Positions 50,601-62,390 of a DNA stretch of 62,390 bases are shown piece by piece. Position 1 is the first letter of the stretch, and each line of letters starts with the position of its first letter. The stretch lies in assembly GCA_920105805.1 (NCBI GenBank), contig CAKKTI010000090.1, forward strand, positions 1-62,390, in the 5' to 3' direction. The stretch comes from Condylostoma magnum (Eukaryota > Ciliophora > Heterotrichea > Heterotrichida > Condylostomatidae). The notes under the pieces were generated by a model that saw nothing but the letters and a program-made list of their open reading frames with translations, was not told the origin of the DNA and did not search any database. A program made the position numbers and the translations under genes.

Positions 50601-51065
50601 AAGGAGCTTGGTTTATTGTACTATAAATTACAGTAATTCGTATAATGCTAAGAATATTTATTAAAGGCATTATACATAGCTGAGAAGATACTAGGTACAA
50701 TGAGCTCAGAAACAGCTAGTTTATACAACCAACTTGGAGCAGTTTACTTTAAAACTGAGCAATATGACAAAGCAGAGTTAAATTACATGAAATCTTTAAG
50801 AGTTTTTCATGAATAACTGGGAATTGATCACTAAAAGACCCAGAATACTTATCATAACCTAGAATAACTTTACAATAAATAAGGAAGAGAAGTAGACGAA
50901 CTATCTAAAAAGCTAGAAGAGAGTAATATCAGTATTTCACATGATAATCTCTAAGACTTAGGTAATTAGTATTTCAATACCAATAGATCCTTAAACAAAA
51001 CTCTTAAAAATCTATTACTTAGTTACATAATAAGCTGTTCTTGTGCTATAGTACCCACAACATAA
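47694..51065 (+). CDS. STAND NTPase-TPR protein, paralogue 2, N-acylated
   Basis: 1123 residues, same plan as the minus-strand paralogue: MGNLCCRPNDIQIEMPK predicts myristoyl/palmitoyl anchoring; a conserved N-terminal domain (VHPGLVENPPLIYEEL, DKTMFYTCYRVCRLLARF, RKISRAAFFLEEE); a P-loop GSVGSGKSRLAQLLLNRY near residue 391; Walker B KYLLVFDGIP; a sensor-like VICTTSN; and about seven KLC-type TPRs after residue 760 (AKSSSLYNSLGALYYKT, DTSKSYGNLASLYKHLKDY, ETASLYNQLGAVYFKTEQY). No frame change. Stop TAA at 51063. NLR-like architecture; a nucleotide-dependent sensor at a membrane is inferred. Confidence 0.9.
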
Positions 51066-51077
51066 GAAAAAAAGGTT

Positions 51078-51590
51078 CTAATTACAACTTACAAACCCTA
51101 ACAATGGGAAAATCCATGCTGACGGTGACCAATCCATAAGCTTGTATGTCAAATCCTCAGCTCTATCTCTACACTCAGTGATAGATTTTCTGATATAGTC
51201 ATCAGTTGCGAATATAGAAGCAGTTTAATCGTCAATTTTGTCGAAGGTCAATGTATCATCTAGATTTATTAATTTTCCCTCTAAAAGTGCAGTGTCTTCT
51301 ATAAGCTTTGTTAATTCTTAAAGGGTGATGTCAGCTTGATGTATGTCGTAAATTCTGTGCTCTGCCATAGCCCTTATAGCGTGAGTTTCTAGCGTAGTAA
51401 GGGCTTATTCGAGTATTTTTGAAGTTTGTCGGACTTCAGAGACAACTTCATATAATTATTTACCGTCATTTGTAAGCTTCCTGTGTAAAAGTTACTATAA
51501 TCTCTGTTTTGCTTCATATAATTACTCTGTTTAAACCTGATCAAAGGGTTTATCCTGACTTTAAGTTAAAATTAATAGTAAAAATATCAT
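51078..51590 (-). CDS. Small secreted helical protein, 170 residues
   Basis: ATG at 51590: MIFLLLILTQSQDKPFDQVQ is a short signal peptide. The mature part is helical (LYEVVSEVRQTSKILEQALT, HAIRAMAEHRIYDIH, LTKLIEDTALLEGKLINLDD), ending SPSAWIFPLLGFVSCN, perhaps a short membrane or GPI-like tail. No family recognised. Stop TAG at 51078, 12 bp from the convergent STAND stop; start 15 bp after the Aurora stop on the same strand. Confidence 0.65.
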
Positions 51591-51604
51591 AATAAATGTT
51601 ATTA

Positions 51605-53260
<1,656 letters not shown>

Positions 53261-53342
53261 TATGAATGTTAAAAATTATTGATATACAGGAGAGTAAAGC
53301 TAGCTTTGTGTAAAATTGCTGTATATTAGTAAAATTAAAAAA

Positions 53343-54821
53343 ATGAGTTCAAGATCTAGAAAGAAGGCGCCGGCTCGTAAGAAATCATCGAGTGGGGGAG
53401 AAAAAAGCCCAAAATCCAATAGGTCTAAACGCTCCAGTTCTCCAAGAACTCCGAGACAAAGGCAATAATAGAGCCAGCAGCCCTAATAAGCAATGACTCA
53501 AGCCTAATTACCATCAGGCTGTTTTTCCCATAAAAAACCCTTTTAGTACTACTGCGAAGCAAAAGAAGAAGCATTATGTGAGGACTGTATAAAGCAAGGG
53601 GCATATGTATCTCTTGCGTTGAAAATTGTTCCATTAGAGGAGTCTTTTAGATTCAGAATGGCCTCAATTTACAACACTTTAAACCAGTATTTGTTTCCTA
53701 AGAGGGACTAGATTTATAATCAAATGCAAAAAGTGGAGTTTAGAGTACATGAAATGAATCGTGTTAAAATGCAGTATGAAAGAGATATGAAAGCAGAGTT
53801 CTCTGCTATGAATGAAAGACTCAATGCTGTATGCGGGTCAAGGGTAGCTATACTGTAAAACGATTTGAATGATCTTAAAAATGATATGGAAAGAATCAAT
53901 AATATAGTAAAAACCGTCGAAACTGTGAATAATGATGCAGTTGGATTCTTGAGAAAATCTATTGAATTAAGGGATTCTATTGAACTGTCCATTGCTAAGC
54001 CTTTTAGAACAGAGATTAATGTATATCCTGAGGAATTACCACAGGAAATGGTTAAAATTAGGTAAATATTGTAGTAGAGTGCAGTTAATGAGCAATTGCT
54101 TAAGTTTAAAAGTGATGTTATTTGGTAGTTGTATTAAAACAAGTTTATTGATAAAGATTTTGATCAGTAAATGTAGAAAGAGTTTTCTGAGTGAGCAAAG
54201 CTCACTGATTAATTGACTGAGTAAATAAAAAGAATGTAGATGGAATGTTAATACTGTAATATAAGATTGAATGAGGAAAATATCAATAGTATGTGTGGTT
54301 TCAATATAGGAATTGGTAAGCACTTTTTTATTCAATTAGATTAAAGGTCTAAAAAATAGCCTGGATAGATCATACTAGAAGATCAAATTCCTACTAGACA
54401 AAGCACTTAAGACTTTTTACTGTAATTCAAAGGAAAATAATAACAGCTTAAAAGTATGTTCGAGTAATTAGATTACTAACAACTTGGAAGTGTGAGTATT
54501 GAGTAAGCAAAGCATATTTTATAAGAAAATTCTACTGGAATAAATGCTGATCTAATCGTTTAATAGTATGAAAGAGAAGGGAAATTTTGTTATTTAATTT
54601 TTATCAAGGAAATTGAATCAAGAAACTCCTATGGAAAGAAAATCGAAAAATTTATTAAGAAAAGTCAGAAAAAGGACAATGGAAATGGAATGCTTTAGTA
54701 TGATGATCTTGTAGCAATTTGCTAAAAGTTATAAATTCCTATGGATAGTTAAATGGAAATTCCTCCTTCAAGACTTATTAATTATCACAATTATGCACAG
54801 AGACTTAAAAATATAATTTAG
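53343..54821 (+). CDS. B-box zinc finger, coiled-coil, EF-hand protein
   Basis: 492 residues. A basic Ser/Arg-rich start (MSSRSRKKAPARKKSSSGGE), then a B-box-like finger around residues 60-90 (CFSHKKPFQYYCEAKEEALC, EDC), a coiled coil (about 110-290), and two EF-hand-like helices at the C-terminus with a loop DNGNGMLQYDDL (about 440-452). This resembles ciliate TRIM-like proteins without a RING. Stop TAG TAA at 54819. The next gene's ATG at 54882 is in the same frame, so read-through fusion cannot be excluded. Confidence 0.78.
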
Positions 54822-54881
54822 TAAAATAGTATTAGAGTAATTATCAATACTCTGCTTTTATTACTAGTTTAAAAACTTAAA

Positions 54882-56163
54882 ATGGCTGAAAGACAACTTC
54901 TACCTCCGCCTGCATATTGCCCTCCAAATCCAGATCATTATTTAAACAGAGACAGAGAAGCAATAGCAGAACTAAAGGAACGTATAGAAAAAATGTAATA
55001 TTTTACACAGGAAAGCAGATAATTACAAATTACGCACTGAAAACAGAAACATTAAAGATGTAAATTTTAGATTGACTCATAGACTTTAATAAGAAAATGA
55101 GGATAAAACCTAGGAAATTATAAGACTAAATAGCTAGTTATCTAACATAGAGGACAAATACAGGGAAGAAATATCAAAGTACCTGTAGGAGTTTGAAGAC
55201 TACAAAAACGGTTTGAATAAAAACCACAATTTAGAAGTAGACAACTTAAAATTCTAAATAAAAGAGCTAGACAATGAGTTAAATATGTACAAAGAGTTTA
55301 AAGAAAATAAAGCAAAAATCGACGAAGAGCTTGACAGACTACGATAAGAAAGAGAAGATTTGTCAAAATAATTAAAACTACAGTAAAACAAGCTAGAATA
55401 AAATTTCAGAAAGCAGCTAGAGGATGAAAGGAATAAGTACCAAAGAGAAATGAAGGATTATGACATTTTAGCTAGGAAAAATGCAAGAGATTAGTTGAAA
55501 AAAGAGGAGCTAGAAATTTTCGAAAGTAAAGAAAGGCTAGCCAATGACTTAAACATGCAAAGAACAGAAGTTGAAAGCATAAAACGTGAGAAATTAAGAA
55601 TATACGAAGAAAAGAGACAATTAATCCGAGATTTAGAGCTAGCGGAAAATCAGATGCAGGAATGTGCCATTAAACAGTCTGAAATGAGCAAAACAATCAG
55701 ACTTTTAAAGGAGAAAATAAAAGTAATGGAATAGACACTCACTAATGTATCAACTGATGCTTCAAAGGAGAAAGAAATGCTGATTTTTGAATTTAGTTAA
55801 AAACTAAAGGAAAGAGATGAGGAGTTATAAAGTAAGTTTTATACAGACCTTCGGTAGTAAGTGAGAATGCGCAGTAAGGAAATCAAGAATCTTAGGTCAC
55901 TTTCCTAGATGATCCTAGATCAACGCTCTGATGTAGAACAGTTTTTCCTTGAGGCACTTGAGCAAATAAGAGAAGAAGTAAAGAAGAGAGTTTAAGCCGA
56001 AGGAAGAGTAAGGAAGCTTCCAAGTATTAACAAAAAGGGGCAAGTTTACTCGGATAAGGTAGAACTGAGTGATTTAGACTGGGAGGATAGAGAAAGAGTT
56101 CTGAGACTTTTGTTTGCTAAAATGAACATGGGAATGCCTCCTCCCAACTGGAGGGAGAAGTAG
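54882..56163 (+). CDS. BBOF1-like basal-body coiled-coil protein, one intron
   Basis: 421 residues after splicing. Start MAERQLLPPPAYCPPNPDH. Long continuous coiled coil (residues about 30-330), then a conserved-looking end: ALEQIREEVKKR, LPSINKKGQVYS, DLDWEDRERVLRLLFAKMN. The last segment resembles the C-terminus of basal body-orientation factor 1. A +1 frame change at 54995 is repaired by a 16-nt intron (GTAATATTTTACACAG). Stop TAG at 56161, 7 bp before the Trm3 ATG. Confidence 0.75.
54995..55010 (+). other. 16-nt spliceosomal intron
   Basis: GTAATATTTTACACAG interrupts an ATG codon (AT|G) of the coiled-coil gene; removal restores one continuous frame of 422 codons. It matches the 15-16-nt intron class known from heterotrich ciliates. 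Confidence 0.88.
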
Positions 56164-56170
56164 GTTTAAT

Positions 56171-59100
56171 ATGGTTATTAATAACACCTGTGTTCTTATA
56201 AATAAAATGGCCGAGTTAGCTAAAGCTTTTAAGGAAAATCAGAGTTTTGAACTTTCTCCTGTATTAGAAGTTGAGATATATAAGCTACTTGGAAATTTGC
56301 AGTTGAAGTTGAATTAAGATTCCAGCCAAGAAATTCCAGAAAATGATGAACTTGTGTTACTGTCTTAAATTTAATACAATATGCTTAAAAACTCAGATTT
56401 TGATATGAAATAGATACTTTAGATTGATATAAAGAACAAAGCTGTGAAACATGAAATCTGGAAAATTGGTCTGGAGATCGGAGATTAGGATTTACTTATG
56501 TTTATGCTGTAGAATCTAATGCAGAATCATTTAGAAGATGTAAGCGTGATTTGCTAAATTCTGATGGAAAATTTAGATAAATATCAATAAAAAGATGATA
56601 TTTTAGGCTAGGTTTATGAATTAAGGTAAACTTGAAGGTAAAATAAGGCTATTTACCAAAATGAAGGTTATTAAGAAAAAGCAGAGTTTGGAGTTCCGGC
56701 ATATAAGTATCTTATTCCTCTACACAATATAACAAATAAGATAATATAGAATAGGGATGATAGAATTGAATAATATTAAAGTGTATTTAAAGAATTAGAG
56801 GAAAATAATGCGTAATGTGGAGAATATGTTTGTTACTTGCAAAATTATAAATCAATCATAGGATTAGATGAAAACTTATAAGTAAAACTAGAAGAGTTAA
56901 TTATAAACGGGTTATTAGATGATGATGCGTACATAAGAAAACAGTCATAACTTACATTAAAGATAGCAATAGGAGATTGTAGTTCTCAATTCTGAAATTA
57001 CTTTTTTGAAATATACGAAGCTATGGAGAATTACACAAGCAATCTAATAAAGTAACTTTGGCCTAAAACTGATTTATTACTAAAAGATACTACAAATTTC
57101 CGATGGGCACTTTTCCTGTATAAAAGAGCAAGTCTTCACTAAAATTATGCAGTTAAAAAGAGTGTATGCAAGTATGTTTTCAAAAATCTTTACTTTGATA
57201 TTCTGGATGATTATATAGTAAATGAATTCGTGTAATTTTTAGGAGAGTCATCCCTGTATAAAGATGCATAAGATGTAAATTCTAAGTCCTCATTTGCTTT
57301 ATGTATTGTAGAATTTTATAAGAAGTATTTTGACTAAGTAGAAGACTCACAGGTACCTTAAAAGCTTGAATCATTTTTGTATAATATAGCAGAGCATGTT
57401 TACTTTTAGATTCCTTTAATGCATTTGATATTAAGTATAGAATAATTAGTATAAAGGAATTTTACATTAACTGATTCAATTGTGTAATCATGTATACGAT
57501 TATTAGGCAAATAGGCAAAGAATTTACCATATGGACAAAGAAATCGTTTACATATAATTTTATAGTAGCTTACTGGTAAACAATATGAGTGTAATATAAA
57601 GCATCTTTTAGAATTCGCCTCATTACTGTAAGTAGAGCCAAATTAATTGAAAATACCACAAGAAATACTAGAAAATGAACTATAACAGCACTTATAACTT
57701 GTTATTTCTGGGTAAAATACTGATAATCAAATTTTAAAGGTTGTTTTAGTCTAATTATGCTAAAATGTAAGTAATTTAGACTGCCTAAATTCCTTTTGGG
57801 CTTAGTTACAGTAGATCTACAGGAATACATATACAGAAGATAATAAGAAGCTAGTCTGACTTGAAACCTTAGGTTAAATTATAATTCCTTTAAGTTAAAT
57901 ACAACCAATTAAATAGCAGCTATCTTAGATTATCTCGTAGATTTGAAATGATCTAGTAGATTATCTTATTTACCTAGGAAAATAAGATTATTTCTCATTT
58001 GATGGCTGTATAAATGCATTAGTGTACATCTTAAAGGATTCATACTAAGACTAGATTCTAAACACAGTGGACTAGGTCATAAGAAAAGCTTTAGAAGATG
58101 TGAATCCAACAGAACTCCTTACAATGCTTTAAATTCTTTAATACACCTTACCTTGTATACCTGCTTAGCCTTAAAACAGTGTTCCTTTTGTAGAGAAGAT
58201 TATACAATACAGGGAAAGATCTTTATAATTGCCCTCTGCTTTAGCTACAAAAATAACAGTAACTAAATGGAAGGTTTTAGAATATTTTACACACAACTAA
58301 AACACACAAAAGCTAATATGTGAAACTTTAATTGATATTTTGCCAAGTTCTACTAAAGATATGCATGAAAATGTTATTCAACTTGCTACATAAGTACTAG
58401 TTCCATACTACATTTAAGAGAATAATCATGAGGAATTGGAAACTTTGATAAATTAAGCATGGATTTTGACTTAAGAGCATAAAGCTTACCTGAGTGTCCA
58501 ATTAGCATATACATTCTATCAATTAGCCTTTAATAATTTAACTATGAATTCTGAATTGAATAAGCAATTTTTACCTGATTTGTTTAATAAGATAATTGTA
58601 TAGGGAATGTAAATGTGGTAAATTCACAGACCACTGATCTAATAAGTAATTTCTATTTGAAATGAAAACCCATAATCGATTAAACCTTATATAAATGGTC
58701 TAGTTGAACTATGCGGTATTATTGAAGTAAGGCCAGATGACACTAACGCGATCCTCCCATGTATATACTCCCTAATCAATACACAGCCCCCTCCATATAT
58801 ACAAAGCCTTACAAATGTATCATCTCACTACACAAGAATATGCTTAATAGTATTCATAGAAAAGATAGTCCGCAAAAATAACAATCTTGTAGGAAAATTC
58901 ATTGAGAGTACAATGCAATCCTTACTAACTGAAATCCGTAAAATAGGTGTAATGCCTTATAATCAAAGTTACAGGAAAAGAATAAGACTAGGTTCCCTTT
59001 TGCTTATACTGATAGGATTTATAGACTAATGCAATCTAGCAAAGCAACAAAAGATACATGAACTATTAAGCGAAGCCCTATGTAAGCCTCATGTGCATGA

Positions 59101-60208
59101 AACCCGTCAGTACTTAGAAAGATTTGCTATAAAATTCTACCAAAAGTTCCCAGATTACATAGAAGCATCTCTTTTACCGCATCTAGACGACTACTAAATA
59201 AAACCTTAACTTGGGGGATCATTTTTGATTATAATCGGTGCAATTTTATTCAATAACCCTTAATTCCCCTTAAAAGACACAATGATTACAAAAGTAAGCA
59301 CATTCATGCTGTCTAACAGCGCTCATATACGGAGAATAGCCCAGTACGTCATATTTAAACTTGCGGACTCTCACAACATCCCAGCCCACTTCCTATCCTT
59401 TATAAACAACTCAAAAGACTGCCAAAGAATGCACTAAAAGCTAGACAACTACTACAATGATTTTCTAAGCCTTTAAGACTGCTCACTACAATTTGTACTA
59501 AGTCAACCTTTTAATGAACACGATGAAATAGTAAACCCTCCTTTCCTAGAGCAAATAGACCATGATATAACAGACTTCATGACTAAATACAGAGACGAGG
59601 ATGCCCCTGCTGACCCTCGGGACTACTGGAAGAACATAGCATCCTAACTAAAGCCCTATGAGCAATTGTAGGAATACCACTAAAAGAAGGTGGAGGAAAC
59701 TGAGGCTTTAAATGACTACAGATCAGGTAAAACTGCTAAAAGAAACAATCTGATTTTAGTGGCCAGTTTACTAGAAAAAATTCCTAATTATGCAGGTTTG
59801 ACAAGAACCTCGGAAATCTTCAACCTAGAAATGATCACTTTTCCTAATAAGCACTTGATTAACAGTGTTGAGTATAAGTCCATGTCGGTCACAGCTGAGA
59901 AGTGGGTACCGATTATGGAAGTAAGAGAGAATGAGCTGAAAATGTTCTTGACGTACTACAGGCATCATGGATACACACTAATTGGATTAGAGCAGACAGC
60001 TGGAAGCTGTCTTATACAAAACTTCAAATTCCCCAAAAAATGTGTTTTGGTATTGGGGAGAGAAAAGGATGGTATACCTGGTGAGATTCTAGAAATTTTA
60101 GACCACTGTGTAGAAATACCGTAATTTGGCATGGTTAGAAGTCTAAATGTGCATGTGAGTGGAAGCATATGCATCTGGGAGTATATGAAGCAAAATTACA
60201 TAAGTTAG
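56171..60208 (+). CDS. Trm3/TARBP1-type tRNA Gm18 2'-O-methyltransferase
   Basis: 1345 residues. The N-terminal 1150 are helical, ARM/HEAT-like and poorly conserved, as in yeast Trm3 and TARBP1. The C-terminal 165 residues are a SpoU/SPOUT domain: RNNLILVASLLEKIPNYAGL, TRTSEIFNLE, MSVTAEKWVPIMEV, GYTLIGLEQTAGS, VLVLGREKDGIPGEI, VEIPQFGMVRSLNVHVSGSI, WEYMKQ. These hold the trefoil-knot SAM site and catalytic Arg (LTRTSE). The conserved Gln of EIPQ is TAA. ATG at 56171 is the first in frame. Stop TAG 60206 falls at the family's usual end. Confidence 0.93.
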
Positions 60209-60301
60209 GTAAAATGGGTTTAGTTTATTTTGCAGAAAACGGACATTTTTATACCCTGCATACCTTAAATACAGGAAATCGGTGGGTATAATAATAAATT
60301 A

Positions 60302-61063
60302 ATGATTAGTGATTCATATTCCCCCGTGTATCAGATTGAAACGATAACTAGACTTACCATTTTACCCATTGGCCAATAGAAAATCAAGTCAAGGAAGTTG
60401 TGCCAAGGACATAAGATAACGATTGAGGATAGGGAAACTTGTATAAACTAGCTTTTTGAGGCTTGTGATCGACTTAAAATCGACCATATTGCTGCTGAGT
60501 ATGCTTCTGAGTTTGTAGACATCATTTTATACCAAAGACCTGTATATGATAGCAAGTCCTTGTAAATACTGGCAGTGGCCTGTTTGGGATTGGGCATGAA
60601 AAAGTTTGGGTATAAAGGAAAATTTATAAGAAAACTCTACAAGTACTTTAAGGTGAACTTGAATAAAAACGGCCCAGGGAATGTAGAGATGTAAGTTCTC
60701 AAGTACTTAGAATGGGATTTAAACGTTGTAACTGTAAATGAAGCATTGAAAGGATTGTTATCTATAAGTAGAATTGGGGCTAACTAACAGAGACTTCAGA
60801 GATAAGCTTAATAGTACTTCTCTTATTGTTATATATATCAAGACCTAGCTAAATTTCCGCCTGTTGTAAAGGCAATTAGCTGTATGAAGTAAGTATTGAC
60901 TTAAATGTTTCTAGATGAGCTGGAGATGGAGTGACTGTACAGACTGTCAAAGCATATCAAGATAGATCTCAAACAAATTAAAGAGTGCAGTGATGCTTTA
61001 GACGATATCGTCAATAGCTTTAGAAGAACAGCAGAAACTGAAGAAGATTTGCTCGACTGTTAA
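60302..61063 (+). CDS. Cyclin-like protein
   Basis: 253 residues. A cyclin-box-like region: RETCINQLFEACDRLKIDHI, ASEFVDIILYQRPV, LQILAVACLGLGMKKFGYKG, and the start of the second helix set VEMQVLKYLEWDLNVVTVNE, the E-x-x-x-L-x-x-L-x-W-D-L-x-x-x-T motif of cyclins. The conserved MRAIL and KFEE signatures are not clear, so it may be a divergent cyclin. Stop TAA at 61061. It probably activates a CDK; partner unknown. Confidence 0.7.
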
Positions 61064-61106
61064 AACTAATAATCAATTTATACATAATCTTTGCTTTCAT
61101 GTTTTA

Positions 61107-62390
61107 CTACATATTAAACTCCGACTCACTATTATCACTTTCACTGCAAATAATAGAGAAATCAATTTGTGGTGCAACGATTTCTTCAATTTCCATTTCA
61201 CTGACTTGTTCAGGTTCACTTTTCTCATACTCCTTTGTTGTAACTTCCGGCTGTAAAAACCTGACCAACTTCTAGTACAAAGCATTGCTATTGGGAAACA
61301 TCCTTACAGTGTCTTTTGGGATTCCTTTCACATTCCTCGACTCAATCCTGTACTTCAGCCTCCTATTGCTATTAATATTAGAATTAGGCTTGATAGCTTT
61401 AGCCGAGGACATAGCTCTTTGATTGATCCATTTTTACTTAGTTTCCTCGTGGTCCATGTTATATATCATTTTTCTGCATCTCATGGCGACGTGGCCTAAA
61501 CAGTTGCAAAGATAGCAGTATACGTATATATCTGTATAATCGTCGTCTTGGCACTTCTCGTATATAGCCTTAGTCTTCTCCTTAGCCTCAGGGAACTTCT
61601 CAAGCAGTTAACTCATTGCAGATTTCTCAACTGTGAATAAATCTACGTAATCAGAGCAGCGGGCCGAGGCACATCGTGGTTTATCAGTAAAAAACGCTAT
61701 TTCTCCAAAGTAATCTTTAGCTTTTAGTTGAATATAGCACATTTAGGTAGTGCTGTGCAAAATATCTACAAATCCACTCTGTATAAAGTACATTTTAGAG
61801 CTTATCTCTCCTTGTTCAAATACTTTATCATCAGGTCCAAAGGTTTCTATGTACAGTGTGCGGCTGAGCTGACTTATAAAGTTTTCTTCGTATTGATTGA
61901 ACCCTTGGTACTTTTTCAGCACACCTCCCTGTATATGTGAGGAAATCTGGTCTCTTAAAGGCTCGGACAACATCTACAGAATCTGTTTTTCATCTAAGTT
62001 GTATTTTCTCTTGTTGCCCCATATATACTCCAAATACCGCCGCACTCTGAACTTCAATTCTCTGCCCAGGTGGTTTTCTTTCATATACCGATTAACTGCT
62101 ACTACCTAGTCTCTGTACTCATTTTCCTAAGCATTCTGTTTTGATACTAACGAGCCAATGCTTCCTATGGTATACGCGAATACTCCACATGCCAGAATCA
62201 TTGCGAATATTGCATATATTTTCTCATTCACAGTGTAGGGCAAAATATCCCCATAGCCTACTGTAGTCATTGTAGTAAAGGCTCAGTACAAAGCTGTTAT
62301 GTATTACTCTCATAAGGACATCTGCTTAATTCTCTTTACATTGATCCAGGTTGCCCGGTTGTTCAATGACTCTTAATTCCCTATAAAGTA
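61107..62390 (-). CDS. CNBD potassium channel with C-terminal zinc knuckle, 5' cut
   Basis: Enters from the right edge on the minus strand. The pore helix and filter read TALYWAFTTMTTVGYGDILP (Trp is TGA), followed by S6 IYAIFAMILACGVFAYTIGS, a C-linker (MKENHLGRELKFRVRRYLEY, MLSEPLRDQISSHI) and a cyclic-nucleotide-binding domain (DDKVFEQGEISSKMYFIQSG, DYFGEIAFFTDKPRCASARC) with the cassette Arg present. This is an EAG/CNG-like K+ channel. After the CNBD is CYLCNCLGHVAMRC, a CCHC zinc knuckle, unusual in a channel tail. C-terminus acidic; stop TAG TAA at 61107. S1-S5 lie outside. Confidence 0.92.

Overview
The window reads as macronuclear DNA of a ciliate with a fully ambiguous genetic code, of the Condylostoma (heterotrich) type. 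Under the standard code almost nothing longer than 160 residues is open. With TAA and TAG read as Gln and TGA as Trp, about 38 conserved or otherwise convincing genes appear. Conserved positions prove the sense readings: TGA stands for invariant Trp in Cdc5, a two-repeat Myb protein, a RING finger and a K+ channel pore helix; TAA stands for invariant Gln in Cdc5, Myb, Pin1 and Trm3. The same three codons also end genes at homology-defined C-termini: TGA in Pin1, TAG in PACRG, Deltex and Trm3, TAA in Cdc5 and others. Two tandem tRNA genes with anticodon UUA, resembling ciliate tRNA-Gln, decode the reassigned UAA. Introns are rare and tiny (16 nt, GT-AG). A karyorelict-type code with TGA as the only stop fits worse, because PACRG and Deltex would then run far past their known ends into the neighbouring antisense genes.

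Layout: (1) 1-4.0 kb: WD40 C-terminus, an unknown gene, a coiled-coil gene and an N-acylated Kelch protein. (2) 4.1-11.6 kb: one giant secreted/membrane protein (LNR repeats, beta-helix, Cys-rich stalk, about 7 TM). (3) 11.6-17 kb: unknown gene, Pin1, Cdc5, PKA-like kinase, IQ-rich protein. (4) 17-31 kb: coiled-coil protein, RING protein, STAND NTPase-TPR receptor, Kelch-BTB-BTB, Deltex E3, RA-PH protein. (5) 31-45.8 kb: a GC-rich island that may be an RNA gene, PACRG, a voltage-sensor/cyclic-nucleotide phosphodiesterase fusion, a coiled-coil protein, a tandem cyclic-nucleotide-binding-fold protein, PAQR receptor, zinc-finger coiled-coil protein, unknown, Myb, aquaporin, Cid1-like nucleotidyltransferase. 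(6) 45.9-62.4 kb: two tRNAs, TMEM145/GPR180-like receptor, the second STAND-TPR receptor, a small secreted protein, Aurora kinase, B-box/EF-hand protein, BBOF1-like protein, Trm3/TARBP1 methyltransferase, cyclin, and a CNBD K+ channel cut by the window end.

Genes are packed extremely tightly. Convergent genes end within about 0-45 bp of each other or overlap by a few bases, and some divergent start codons are only about 20 bp apart. Themes are cilia and basal bodies (PACRG, BBOF1-like, coiled-coil proteins), membrane excitability and cyclic nucleotides (VSD-PDE, PKA-like kinase, CNBD channel, CNB protein), ubiquitin signalling (Deltex, RING, BTB proteins), RNA processing (Cdc5, Trm3, Cid1-like) and two paralogous NLR-like STAND proteins with predicted lipid anchors. 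The most notable items are the voltage-sensor-PDE fusion and the acylated STAND pair. No mobile element, viral relic or CRISPR array was recognised.
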